Source: Streptomyces sp. JHA26 (GTDB lineage Bacteria; Actinomycetota; Actinomycetes; Streptomycetales; Streptomycetaceae). From it: a DNA stretch of 64,000 bases. The stretch is taken from NCBI RefSeq assembly GCF_002005565.1, contig NZ_BDJC01000028.1, positions 30,264 through 94,263 of the forward strand, read 5' to 3'. The notes under the pieces were generated by a model. The model searched no databases and had not been told where the DNA came from. It worked only from the letters and a program-made list of their open reading frames with translations. The translations under genes were made by a program, and so were the position numbers. Below, one piece after another: positions 26,304 to 34,725 of this stretch. How positions within the stretch are numbered: position 1 is the stretch's first letter; each line of letters starts with the position of its first letter.

Positions 26304-26687
26304 CGCGGGACTCCAGGAATGAGGGGTGACGACGGAACGCCCGGGTGCGCCGGGCGGCGCACCGGGTGCGTACGGAAGGGGAAGTGCGGAGTGCGGGTGT
26401 CGCCGGGCTGCATGCGCACACGCCCGGTGCCGTCCGCCGGGCGTGCACACGCCCGGGCGGCGGCGGGGTCCGACCGGCCCTGTCCCGAGGCCGGATCGCA
26501 CGGCGGTGCCCGAGGCACCGAACCTGCCGATCTGTCCCACGAAGGCCGCGTCACCAGACCGTCGTGAGGGGTGCTGCGGGTGGGTGACCCGCTCGTCTGA
26601 GATTAACTCGCGGGTAACGAGCGCGCCAGCCCCCGGTGTTCGTGATGTAGCTCCCACACGGCGTGTGACCCGCCTAACCTCGGTGCC
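26304..26687. promoter_or_regulatory. Divergent intergenic region with palindromes and a leaderless promoter
   Basis: 384 bases without a gene. CCGGGCGTG-CA-CACGCCCGG at 26437-26456 is a perfect inverted repeat. CACAC-GGC-GTGTG at 26655-26667 is a second, just upstream of TAACCT at 26675-26680. TAACCT ends seven bases before the ATG at 26688, the geometry of a leaderless promoter for the HEAT-repeat gene; the palindrome may be an operator for it. Confidence 0.35.
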
Positions 26688-27281
26688 ATGGACGAAGAGT
26701 TGCGAACGCTCACGGAGCGCTTACGGGCCGAGGCGGCCGCCTCCGGGACACCGGACGCCGTGGCGGCGTGCGACCGGCTCGCGGCGGCCGGGGACCACGA
26801 CGCGCTGGCCGCGGTGCTCACCGAGCCCGGACAGCCGCTGTGGGCCCGGGAGCTGGCCGCGTTCCGGCTGGGGGTGGCGGGGGACCGCCGGGCCTTCGAG
26901 TCCCTGGTGCTGCTCCTCAACCACCGCGACCCGCCGCGCTGCGCCGCCGCCGCCCACGCCCTCGCCCGACTCGGCGACCCGCGCACCGCCCGCGCCGCCG
27001 CCGCCCTCGCCACCAACGAACTGCGCGTCGCCTACGCCCTGCACCCGGTGCGCCTGCTGGTCGAACTGCGCGCCCCGGAGGCGGTGCCCGCGCTGATCAC
27101 CACCCTGCAGCGCCGGCTGCGCCCGCACGACCCGTACCGGCGCGTGGCACTGGCCTGCGTCGAAGGGCTCGGCTCGCTCGGCGACGAACGGGCCGCGCCC
27201 GTGCTGAAGGACGCCCTCGCCCACCCGGCGCTGGCCGAGGCGGCGGTGCGGGCGCTGGCGCGGATCCCGGGGCAGCGGTGA
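26688..27281 (+). CDS. HEAT-repeat protein with a TTA codon
   Basis: 197 residues made of helical HEAT/PBS-lyase-type repeats: LWARELAAFRLGVAGDRRAFESL, then CAAAAHALARLGDPRTARAAA, then a third with ALACVEGLGSLGDERAAPVL and a fourth ending ALARIPG. Such proteins are scaffolds for protein contacts; no catalytic residues are seen. Codon 12 (26721-26723) is TTA, the leucine codon read by the bldA tRNA in Streptomyces and very rare in this window. Translation may therefore depend on developmental stage. The transcript appears leaderless. Confidence 0.75.
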   Translation: MDEELRTLTERLRAEAAASGTPDAVAACDRLAAAGDHDALAAVLTEPGQPLWARELAAFRLGVAGDRRAFESLVLLLNHRDPPRCAAAAHALARLGDPRTARAAAALATNELRVAYALHPVRLLVELRAPEAVPALITTLQRRLRPHDPYRRVALACVEGLGSLGDERAAPVLKDALAHPALAEAAVRALARIPGQR

Positions 27282-27302
27282 GCCGCCGGCCGGTGCGTGC
27301 CG

Positions 27303-27830
27303 TCAGCCGGTGAGCGGCCTGGCGTACCGCACCTCGGGCACCGCGACGCCGTCCACGTCGGACGACTCCACGGCGCCGTCGGCGCGGAAACCGGCCCGCT
27401 CGTAGAAACGCCGGGCGCGGGCGTTGCCCTCGAGCACCCACAGCAGCATCCGCGGGTGCCCGGCGGCGGCGCACCGGCGCACCGACTCACCGAGCAGGGC
27501 CCGTCCGACACCGCTGCCGAGACGCCCGGAGTCGACGTAGATCGCGTACAACTCGGCGTCCTCGGTGCGCCGTTCGCCCTCCCGGTACGGTCCGTGGCAG
27601 GCCCAGCCGACGAGGTCGCCGGCGTCGTCCTCCGCGACCAGGTTCACCGGGCCGGCCGGTGCCCGGGCGAAGAGGGCGCGGCGCCGCCCGGCGTCCTCGG
27701 CGACGCTGAGCCCGTCGAGGTGGGACTGCGGCATCAGTCCCCGGTACGCCGACTGCCAGCCCCGCACGCGGATCTCGGAGACGCGGTCGCAGTCGGCGAG
27801 CGTCATCTCCCGCACGCGCGGCCCGCTCAC
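27303..27830 (-). CDS. GNAT-family N-acetyltransferase
   Basis: 175 residues. VREMTLADCDRVSEIRVRGWQSAYRGL is the usual GNAT start, LYAIYVDSGRLGSGVGRALL carries the acetyl-CoA loop (RxxGxG/A-like), and LWVLEGNARARRFYERAGF is the conserved final motif. The substrate is unknown. Its ATG overlaps the stop of the upstream RidA gene (27827-27830), so the pair is an operon. Confidence 0.87.
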   Translation of the reverse strand: MSGPRVREMTLADCDRVSEIRVRGWQSAYRGLMPQSHLDGLSVAEDAGRRRALFARAPAGPVNLVAEDDAGDLVGWACHGPYREGERRTEDAELYAIYVDSGRLGSGVGRALLGESVRRCAAAGHPRMLLWVLEGNARARRFYERAGFRADGAVESSDVDGVAVPEVRYARPLTG

Positions 27831-28225
27831 GGGGCGACCACCGCGAACGCCTCGATCTCCATCAGGAACTCCGGCCGCACCAGCGAGGCGACCTGCACCG
27901 CCGAGGCGGCCGGCAGCCGGTCGTCGGGTATGTGCTCGGCGCGGGCCGCGCGGATCGCGGGCAGGTGCGCCATGTCCGTGACGAAGAAGGTCAGCTTCAC
28001 CACGTCGTCGAAGCCGGCACCGGCCGCGGACAGGCAGCGCCGCAGGTTCTCGAAGACCTGGCGGGCCTGGGCCGCCGCGTCGCCCTCGCCGACGATCCGG
28101 CCCTCCTCGTCCAGCGCGAGCTGGCCGGAGACGGCCACGAACCGCCCCGTGCCGAGGACGACGTGGCTGTACTGGGCGGCGGGCGCGACGCCGTCGGGGG
28201 CGGCGATCCGGGTCAGCTCGTTCAT
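27827..28225 (-). CDS. RidA-family protein
   Basis: 132 residues covering the whole YjgF/YER057c/UK114 fold: FVAVSGQLALDEEGRIVGEGD, ARQVFENLRRCLSAAGAGFDDVVKLTFFVTDM and ASAVQVASLVRPEFLMEIEAFAVV. The conserved Arg of the last motif is present, as in imine/enamine deaminases that clear reactive 2-aminoacrylate. First gene of a two-gene operon with the GNAT protein. ATG at 28225. Confidence 0.88.
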   Translation of the reverse strand: MNELTRIAAPDGVAPAAQYSHVVLGTGRFVAVSGQLALDEEGRIVGEGDAAAQARQVFENLRRCLSAAGAGFDDVVKLTFFVTDMAHLPAIRAARAEHIPDDRLPAASAVQVASLVRPEFLMEIEAFAVVAP

Positions 28226-28304
28226 GCCTCCATGGTGGACCATGGCACCGACAACGCCCCGACGGCCCGTCAGCCGCCCTCGGCGCCCTGTCCCGCCGGA
28301 CCGC

Positions 28305-29882
28305 TCACCCCCGGAAGCCGAGCAGGCCGTGCAGCGTGGAGCCGCGCGAGGACGTCGACGCCGCCTTGGAGTCCAGCGGCTCCGGGGCGGGCAGCGCCGC
28401 GCACACGGCGTCGGCCTCGCCGTCGCCGCGCGGCACGGTGCCGTCGGCCAGGTAGGCGGCCAGATGCTCGTCCAGGCAGGCGTTCCCGCTCAGCGTGATG
28501 CCGTGGTTGCCGCCGCCCCGCTCGACGACCAGGCTGGAGTCGCGCAGCAGCCGGTGCACCGTGACGCCTCCCTCGTACGGGGTGGCCGCGTCACCCGTCG
28601 CCTGGAACAGGAGCGCGGGCGGCAGCTGCTGGTTGGCGACGTCCACCGCCTGCCGCGAGGCCGTCGGCCAGAAGGCGCACGGCGCGTTGTACCAGGCGTT
28701 GTTCCAGGTCATGAACGGCGCCTTCTCGTACACGTCCCAGTTGTCCTCGCGCCACCGGTCCCAGTCACGCGGCCAGTCGGCGTCGCGGCACTGCACCGAG
28801 GTGTAGATGCTGTAGCCGTTGTCGCCGGAGGCGTCCGGGGCGCCGAAGTCCTCGTACGCCTCGACGAGCGGGGCGGCGTTCCGGTCGTTGACGTACGCCG
28901 CGAACGCCTCCGCCAGGTAGGGCCAGTAGCCGTTGTAGTAGCCGCCCGGCAGGAAGGTGTCCTCCAGTTCCGCGGGGCCCACCCTGCCCCCGGCCGGGTT
29001 CTTCGCGAGCGCCGCCCGCATCCCGTACCACGCGGCCTCGATCCGCTCCGGGTCGGTGCCGAGCCCGTACGTCGAGTCGTACGTGGCGATCCAGGCCATG
29101 AAGGCGCGGTGGCGGTCATTGAAGGCGAGGTCCTGGTTGAGGTTGGCGTCGTACCAGACGTCGGTCGGGTCGACGACCGAGTCCAGGACCAGGCGCCGCA
29201 CCCGCTCCGGGTGCAGCTTGGCGTAGACGGCGCCCAGGTAGGTGCCGTAGGAGTAACCGAAGTAGTTGATCCTCTCCGCGCCCAGCGCCTGCCGGATCAC
29301 GTCCAGGTCCCGCGCGGCGCTGACGGTGTCGAGGTGGGGCAGGACGTCCGCGTACTTCGCGCCGCAGGCCCGCGCGAAGGACTCGGCGCGGGTGAGGTTG
29401 GCCCGCTCGACGGCCGGTGAGGTGGGCAGCGTGTCGGGGCGCACCGCGGCGAAGTGACCCGGACGGCAGTCCAGGGCCGGCTCGCTCCTGCCGACCCCCC
29501 TCGGGTCGAACCCGATGACGTCGTACTGGGCGGCCACCTTCTTGGGCAGCGACGACGCCACGAACCCGGCGAGCGTCAGACCGCTGCCGCCGGGCCCGCC
29601 GGGGTTGACCAGCAACGGCCCCTGGTACGTCTTCGCCGTGTGCGGAACGCGGGACAGGGCCAGGGTGATCCGCCTCCCGTCCGGGCGGGCGTGGTCGAGC
29701 GGCACCGTGAGCGACGCGCACTGGAGGGCCGGGTAGTCGTCCGTGCCGCACTTCTTCCAGGTGAGCCCCGTCGCCCGCGGGGTGGGGGCGGGCAGCGGGG
29801 CACCGGCCTCGGCGGGGACGGCCGTGACGGCACCGGCCGCGAGGACGGCGGCGCCGCACAGCACGGCTGCGCGTTGTCTCAT
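28305..29882 (-). CDS. Secreted tripeptidyl-aminopeptidase-type alpha/beta hydrolase
   Basis: 525 residues. Residues 1-28 are a Sec signal peptide (MRQRAAVLCGAAVLAAGAVT, cleavage near AEA). The S33-type catalytic set is visible: nucleophile Ser in YFGYSYGTYLG, Asp in ATGDAATPYEGG and His in GGGNHGITLSG; the oxyanion region is LLVNPGGPGGSG. This matches the Streptomyces Tap family that removes tripeptides from N-termini outside the cell. ATG at 29882 has GGGAG six bases upstream. Monocistronic, convergent with the decayed RidA remnant. Confidence 0.88.
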   Translation of the reverse strand: MRQRAAVLCGAAVLAAGAVTAVPAEAGAPLPAPTPRATGLTWKKCGTDDYPALQCASLTVPLDHARPDGRRITLALSRVPHTAKTYQGPLLVNPGGPGGSGLTLAGFVASSLPKKVAAQYDVIGFDPRGVGRSEPALDCRPGHFAAVRPDTLPTSPAVERANLTRAESFARACGAKYADVLPHLDTVSAARDLDVIRQALGAERINYFGYSYGTYLGAVYAKLHPERVRRLVLDSVVDPTDVWYDANLNQDLAFNDRHRAFMAWIATYDSTYGLGTDPERIEAAWYGMRAALAKNPAGGRVGPAELEDTFLPGGYYNGYWPYLAEAFAAYVNDRNAAPLVEAYEDFGAPDASGDNGYSIYTSVQCRDADWPRDWDRWREDNWDVYEKAPFMTWNNAWYNAPCAFWPTASRQAVDVANQQLPPALLFQATGDAATPYEGGVTVHRLLRDSSLVVERGGGNHGITLSGNACLDEHLAAYLADGTVPRGDGEADAVCAALPAPEPLDSKAASTSSRGSTLHGLLGFRG

Positions 29883-30088
29883 GGAGGCTCCCAGGACGGA
29901 GAGGCTGACGGAGAGGCCGCGGTCCGCGTGGCTCACGGTCCTCGCCGCATCGTCCCGGGGAACGCCCCCGGAGGAACGCGTTCCGTCCGTACGTGACCCG
30001 ATTGGGCCGCCGGATGCCCTCGAATGCCCCCGGAGGCCGCGTGTGCCGCAGGGGGCGGCGACCGCGGCGGCGCGGTCGCGCGGGGGAC

Positions 30089-30293
30089 GCGCAGCCACTG
30101 CGGGGCCAGGACCTCCGCGTCCGTCCCGCCGGGGCCGGCACGTCCCTCGCGCACCTCGTCCGGCTCGACGTCCGCACGACCGACGTCGACCTGCTCCCGC
30201 GGCACCACGGCGTGCCGGCGGCAAGGCCGGGCGCCGCCGCGGTCGCCCCCACGACCACGGTGCCCGGCGTGACCCGACCCCCTGCGCCGCTCA
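30089..30293 (+). pseudogene. Decayed RidA-like gene remnant
   Basis: Within the 408-base gap 29883-30290, one plus-strand frame (from about 30113) reads AGAGTSLAHLVRLDVRTTDVD, then HHGVPAARP, then APTTTVPGVTR. This follows the C-terminal half of RidA-family proteins (AGxGxSLADVVRLxVYTTDVD...HYGVLAARL...PATTxLGVTRL). There is no matching N-terminal half, no start and no ribosome site. Conserved positions are replaced, and the frame runs on into the opposite-strand XRE gene. RidA genes of this kind often neighbour XRE regulators like the next gene (from memory). The rest of the gap shows nothing else. Confidence 0.4.
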
Positions 30294-31127
30294 CCCGCTC
30301 GCCTGCAGCAGGCGCAGGGCCTCCTCGGAGTCCCGGTCGTCGGGCAGGTAGGCCAGGAAGTGGTGACCGGGCTCGTCCACGGCGGCCAACTTCACGTACC
30401 GCAGGCGTAGTTCCCCCACGTCAGGGTGGTGGAAGCGGCGGACCGAGGGATGGAACCCGGCCGTTTCCCGGCGCTCGTACCAACGGGCCGCGTCGTCGTC
30501 CGCCAGCAGTTCGCCGATGAGTTCGGCGAACCGCGGATCGTCCGGCCGGCGGGCGGCCCGGGCCCGGAACTGGCCGAGCAGGGCGCGGGCCTCGCGCTCC
30601 CAGTCGGGGAGCAGGGTGCGCGCCGGCGGCCAGCGGAACACCAGCCAGAGGAGGTTGCGCTGCTTGGGGCGCAGCCGCGCCGGATCGGTCAGCAACGCCG
30701 CGTACCCGGCGTTCCACGCCAGCAGGTCCCAGTGCGGGTCGAGCACCACGGCCGGGTGCGGCGCCATGGACTGCACCAGAGTGAGCAGGTTGCGCGACAC
30801 CCAGGTGGGGACGTCGGCGGGTGGCCCGCTCTCCTCCACGAACGACAGGACGTGTGCGGTTTCCGCGGTGTCCAGCCGAAGAACCCGCGACACCGCGCGC
30901 AGCACTTGCTCCGAGGTGCGTACCCGGCCCTGTTCGAGCCACGTGTACCAGGAGACGCTGACGCCCGCGAGCTGCGCGACCTCGGCCCGCCGCAGCCCCG
31001 GGGTCCGGCGGCCCGGGGCGTCCGCCAGGCCCATGTCCTTCGGCGTCAGCCGTTCACGGCGGGACCGCAGGAAGGCCCCCAGTTCATGGCGGGGGGACTC
31101 GCCCGGCGGCAGGGGCGCGGCGGTCAC
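30291..31127 (-). CDS. XRE/MmyB-type helix-turn-helix regulator
   Basis: 278 residues from GTG 31127. LGAFLRSRRERLTP then GLRRAEVAQLAGVSVSWYTWLEQGR is the typical XRE domain of this actinobacterial family. The C-terminal MmyB-like ligand domain has WDLLAWNAGYAALLTDPA, RNLLWLVF, PEFRA-like LLGQFRARAARRPDDPRF and RRFHHPDVGELRLRYVKL, ending HHFLAYLPDDRDSEEALRLL. It likely binds a small hydrophobic ligand. It is divergent from an MFS exporter, the most likely target. An upstream in-frame start at 31193 would add residues with no family match. Confidence 0.85.
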   Translation of the reverse strand: MTAAPLPPGESPRHELGAFLRSRRERLTPKDMGLADAPGRRTPGLRRAEVAQLAGVSVSWYTWLEQGRVRTSEQVLRAVSRVLRLDTAETAHVLSFVEESGPPADVPTWVSRNLLTLVQSMAPHPAVVLDPHWDLLAWNAGYAALLTDPARLRPKQRNLLWLVFRWPPARTLLPDWEREARALLGQFRARAARRPDDPRFAELIGELLADDDAARWYERRETAGFHPSVRRFHHPDVGELRLRYVKLAAVDEPGHHFLAYLPDDRDSEEALRLLQASG

Positions 31128-31452
31128 CGGCCACCCCGCCCTCGGCCGGCCCCGGCCGCCGAGGAACCACGGTCCGCAAGGGCCGGTGCGCACCTGTCCG
31201 AGGGCGACAGCCCGCCGCGCGTCATCATGCTCCCCTCGGGCGACGGGCGTCCGCCCGAACGCGGGCGCCCTCCTGTGATGCTGCCGTCAGCGGGCGCGAT
31301 GCCGAACCGGCAGGCTGTGAGTGAGGGTAATAGCCGGCGCACCCCGTCCGGCGGGGCCCGGTGCTGGACTGATGACGGACCGCGTCCGCCCGGAACCGGT
31401 CCCCTCGGCCACCCGCTCTCGTCGGACCCTCCCGGAAGGAAGCGCCCACCCC
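31128..31452. other. Divergent intergenic region between XRE regulator and MFS gene
   Basis: 325 bases with no gene. The only local AT-rich point is GGGTAATAG near 31325-31333, a possible -10 for the MFS gene. I see no long palindrome that would mark the regulator's operator. Confidence 0.3.
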
Positions 31453-32622
31453 GTGACCACCACAGCGCCGGTACCGGCGGCAACCCTGCCCGCGTCCTCC
31501 TTGCGGCTGTTGCGCGCCGCCGGATTCGTCAGCAACTTCGACCGCTTCTGCATCGCGCCCATGCTGGTCCTCATAGGCCCTGGGCTCGGGGTCCCGCTGC
31601 CCACCGTGGTGCTGGCCGCGAGCGGCTACTACCTCGCGTACGGACTGATGCAGCCGGTGTGGGGGGTGGCCGGCGACCGCTGGGGCCGCGTACGGGTGAT
31701 GCGGATCTCGCTGACCGGCGCGGCCCTGGCCGCGTCGGCCTCGGCCCTCGCTCCCGACGCCTCCGTGCTGATCGGAGCCCGCGCCTCGGCCGGCGCCTTC
31801 TTCGCCGCCTCCATCGCCGCCTCCCTGACGTACGTGGGCGACACGGTGCCCCCCGAGATCCGGCAGCGCCCCCTCAGCGAGCTGATGACCGCCTTCGCGC
31901 TGGGCACCGCCGTGGCCACGGTCGTCGCCGGGGCGCTGGCGCACTACCTCACATGGCGACTGGTGTTCGCGCTGCCAGGTCTCCTCGCCGCCTGCCTGGT
32001 GGTGGCCCTGCGCCGCCTGCCCGAGCCCGAACGCGCCCCCTGCGGATCGCTGCTGGCGCCCTTCCGCGTGGTCCTGTCGTCGCCGTGGCAGTGGTACGTC
32101 ATGGCCGTGGCGATGCTGGAGGGGGCGGTGCTCCTCGGCTTCCTCACCTACCTGGCCCCGGCTCTGGAGGCACGGGGAGTTCCCCCCACCTCGGCCGGCG
32201 CGGTCGCGGCCCTCTACGGGGTCGGCTCCATGGCCGCGGCCCAGGTGGTGAAGCGGCTCGTCGGCCGGTGGCCCCCGGCCGGCCTGATCGTGGCCGGCGG
32301 GGTGCAGATGGCCGGGGCGTACCTGCTCGCCGGCTACAGCCAGTCCACCGGGGCGCTCGTCGTGGTCGCCCTGCTCCTCGGAGGCGGCTGGTCCTTCATG
32401 CACTCCACGATCCAGTCCTGGGCGACGACGCTGTCCCCGGCGGCCCGTGCAACGGGCGTGGCCATGTTCGGTGTCGCCCTGTACGTGGGCAGCGCGGTGG
32501 CCGGCGGGCTGGCGGCCTCCACGGCTCAGGCGCACGAGTACCGCTCCTTGTTCTGGCTGGCGGCGCTCCTGACCGTGCCCTTGACGGTGGCCGCGGCGGT
32601 GGGCCGGGCGCGCTGTCGCTGA
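31453..32622 (+). CDS. MFS transporter, 12-TM drug-exporter type
   Basis: 389 residues with about 12 hydrophobic segments. Motif A of the major facilitator family is recognisable in the loop after helix 2: QPVWGVAGDRWGRVRVMR. The segment GARASAGAFFAASIAASLTYVGDTVPPEIR fits helix 4 and its following loop. It probably exports a small hydrophobic compound using the proton gradient. The GTG at 31453 follows GGAAGGAAG at 31434-31442. It is divergent from the XRE regulator. Confidence 0.82.
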   Translation: MTTTAPVPAATLPASSLRLLRAAGFVSNFDRFCIAPMLVLIGPGLGVPLPTVVLAASGYYLAYGLMQPVWGVAGDRWGRVRVMRISLTGAALAASASALAPDASVLIGARASAGAFFAASIAASLTYVGDTVPPEIRQRPLSELMTAFALGTAVATVVAGALAHYLTWRLVFALPGLLAACLVVALRRLPEPERAPCGSLLAPFRVVLSSPWQWYVMAVAMLEGAVLLGFLTYLAPALEARGVPPTSAGAVAALYGVGSMAAAQVVKRLVGRWPPAGLIVAGGVQMAGAYLLAGYSQSTGALVVVALLLGGGWSFMHSTIQSWATTLSPAARATGVAMFGVALYVGSAVAGGLAASTAQAHEYRSLFWLAALLTVPLTVAAAVGRARCR

Positions 32623-32934
32623 GAGAGGCCGGCACGTCGGCCGGGACGCCTGTCGCGGGCCTCGATCTCCGATCCCGCCCACACGACGACGTCGGCCGAT
32701 GCGCGGAGGGTGCGCGCCGGGCGTCCCGGTACCGGTACCGGTCCTCCTGCCGACGCCGGAGCCCGGGGTGCGGACCAGCGCGCTCGACGGGGCCGGGCCG
32801 CGCACGCCGGTGGAACGTGGCGTCGTCCGGTCCGGTCGGGACCCGGTGCGCGGGCGGTCCGTTCGGTGTGCGCTCACGAGGGAGAGGGGCTCGGGCCCGA
32901 GGGCGCGGCCGCGTCCGTTCCCCTCACATGCCCC
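32623..32934. other. Convergent intergenic region, no gene seen
   Basis: 312 bases between the ends of the MFS and radical SAM genes. It contains a short GGCCG...CGGCC hairpin soon after the MFS stop and a tandem direct repeat CCCCTCACATG near 32929, which reaches the radical SAM stop codon. No open frame here has gene-like content. Confidence 0.4.
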
Positions 32935-33975
32935 TCACATGAACGACAGCTGGACGGGCTCCGTCGCAGCAGGCGTGCCCGCGTGCTCCGCCCCCTGGAT
33001 CCGGCGCGGCATCCCCGGACGCGTCGGACCGATGCCGTACTCCTGGGCGAGGGCGTGCACCTGGCCGGTGATGCGGCGCTGGTACCACTTCGGGGCGTAG
33101 GCGCCCTCGGCGTACAGGCGTTCGTAGCGGCGCACCAGGTGCGGGTGGTGCCGCCCGAGCCAGGTCATGAACCACTCCCGTGCGCCCGGGCGCAGATGGA
33201 GGACCAGGGGGGTGACCGAGGTGGCGCCGGACGCGGCGACGGCGCGGACCGTGGCGCGCAGCTGCGCCGGTTCGTCGCCGAGGAAGGGGACGACCGGCGC
33301 CATCAGCACCCCGCAGTCGATGCCGTGCTCGGTCAGGGTCCGGACGACGTCCAGCCGGCGTTCCGGTGCGGGTGTGCCCGGCTCCACCGTGCGCCACAGG
33401 TCGGCGTCGGTGAAGCCGACCGAGACGGAGATGCCGACGTCCGTGACGCGTGCCGCCCGGGTCAGCAGGTCCAGGTCGCGCAGGATCAGCGTGCCCTTGG
33501 TGAGGACCGAGAAGGGGTTCGCGCGTTCCGTGAGGGCCTCGATGATGCCCGGCATCAGGCGGTAGCGGCCCTCGGCGCGCTGGTAGCAGTCGACGTTGGT
33601 GCCCATCGCCACGTGCTCGCCCTGCCAGCGGCGGGAGGCCAGCTGACGGCGCAGCAGGTCGGGGGCGTTCACCTTGACGACGATCTGCGAGTCGAAGCCG
33701 AGGCCCGTGTCGAGGTCCAGGTAGCTGTGCGTCTTGCGCGCGAAGCAGTAGACGCACGCGTGCGAGCAGCCCCGGTACGGGTTCACCGTCCATTCGAACG
33801 GCATCCGCGAGGCGCCCGGCACCCGGTTGAGGATCGAACGGGCCCTCACCTCGTGGAAGGTGATGCCGTGGAACTCGGGCGTGTCGAAGGTGCGGGTGAC
33901 CACCGCGTCCGCGCCGAACAGGGCCGGGTCCGCGACCCGGGCGTGGTCGGAGTCCGTGAGGTTCTCCCAGCGCAT
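32935..33975 (-). CDS. Rv2578c-family radical SAM protein
   Basis: 346 residues. The [4Fe-4S] cluster motif CSHACVYC (CxxxCxxC) lies in WTVNPYRGCSHACVYCFARK. Other conserved parts are GTNVDCYQRAE, SVLTKGTLILRDLDLL, GISVSVGFTD and VPFLGDEPAQL. The arrangement is like spore-photoproduct-lyase-type radical SAM enzymes; the reaction is unknown. The ATG at 33975 has GGAGG seven bases upstream. A perfect LexA-type box lies 33 bases upstream of the start, so the gene is probably induced by DNA damage. Confidence 0.88.
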   Translation of the reverse strand: MRWENLTDSDHARVADPALFGADAVVTRTFDTPEFHGITFHEVRARSILNRVPGASRMPFEWTVNPYRGCSHACVYCFARKTHSYLDLDTGLGFDSQIVVKVNAPDLLRRQLASRRWQGEHVAMGTNVDCYQRAEGRYRLMPGIIEALTERANPFSVLTKGTLILRDLDLLTRAARVTDVGISVSVGFTDADLWRTVEPGTPAPERRLDVVRTLTEHGIDCGVLMAPVVPFLGDEPAQLRATVRAVAASGATSVTPLVLHLRPGAREWFMTWLGRHHPHLVRRYERLYAEGAYAPKWYQRRITGQVHALAQEYGIGPTRPGMPRRIQGAEHAGTPAATEPVQLSFM

Positions 33976-34007
33976 GACGCCTCCTCGGTAGCACTCCGCA
34001 CAGAATA

Positions 34008-34019
34008 GAACACTTGTTC
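34008..34019. promoter_or_regulatory. LexA (SOS) box upstream of the radical SAM gene
   Basis: GAAC-ACTT-GTTC is a perfect match to the Gram-positive/actinobacterial LexA consensus GAAC-N4-GTTC. It lies 33-44 bases upstream of the radical SAM ATG. On the minus strand it overlaps the region just before a TATTCT -10-like element. The divergent SRPBCC gene begins 114 bases away and may share it. Confidence 0.65.
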
Positions 34020-34132
34020 CCTTGATCGTGCGGACGAGTCGCGCGGGGCCGGTTCGCGCCCCCCGATTTGGTGGCCGGGCAGCGGGGTGGTTGGCTTGCC
34101 CCGATCCCGAGAACCAGCCCTGGAGGAACCCG

Positions 34133-34576
34133 ATGGCGCAGGTCGAGGCCACGACGGAGCGGATCGTCGCCGCGGACGCGGAGACGGTGTTCGACGCTCT
34201 CGCCGACTACAGCGGCACGCGCGAGAAGCTGCTCCCCGAGCACTTCAGCGAGTACGAGGTCCGCGAGGGCGGTGACGGCGAGGGCACCCTCGTCCACTGG
34301 AAGCTCCAGGCCACCAGCAAGCGCGTCCGCGACTGCCTGCTGGAAGTCGCTGAGCCGAACGACGGCGAGCTCGTCGAGAAGGACCGCAACTCCTCCATGG
34401 TCACCACCTGGCGGGTCACCCCGGCCGGCGAGGGCAGGTCCCGGGTCGTGGTCACCAGCACCTGGAAGGGCGCCGGCGGCATCGGCGGCTTCTTCGAGAG
34501 GACCTTCGCGCCCAAGGGGCTCGCCCGGATCTACGACGCGATGCTCGCCAAGCTCGCCGCCGAGGTGGAGAAGTAG
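34133..34576 (+). CDS. SRPBCC-fold (polyketide cyclase/dehydrase-like) protein
   Basis: 147 residues of a START-like helix-grip fold: IVAADAETVFDALADYSGTREKLLP at the start, a central strand set with VREGGDGEGTLVHWKLQ, and the long C-terminal helix GGFFERTFAPKGLARIYDAMLAKL. These bind hydrophobic ligands; none is predictable. ATG at 34133 has TGGAGGAA ten bases upstream. A small CCCTT-N5-AAGGG hairpin follows the stop at 34585-34599. Confidence 0.83.
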   Translation: MAQVEATTERIVAADAETVFDALADYSGTREKLLPEHFSEYEVREGGDGEGTLVHWKLQATSKRVRDCLLEVAEPNDGELVEKDRNSSMVTTWRVTPAGEGRSRVVVTSTWKGAGGIGGFFERTFAPKGLARIYDAMLAKLAAEVEK

Positions 34577-34725
34577 TCAACAGGCCCTTCGAATAAGGGT
34601 GTTGGCGGTCTCACCGGTTCGAGTGATCCTCGGCTGATCGCGTCGTACGCCGTAACTTGTCGCACTTGCTCGTAGTTGTCGCCTCCGGCGGCAAAAGTGA
34701 GCAGGTGCGACGAGGGGAGCGGGAC

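Noticed and set aside
34577..34640. tRNA-like piece with GGTTCGA
   Set aside because: No acceptor, D or anticodon stems can be drawn around it; the nearby CCCTT/AAGGG stem is only a weak hairpin after the SRPBCC gene.
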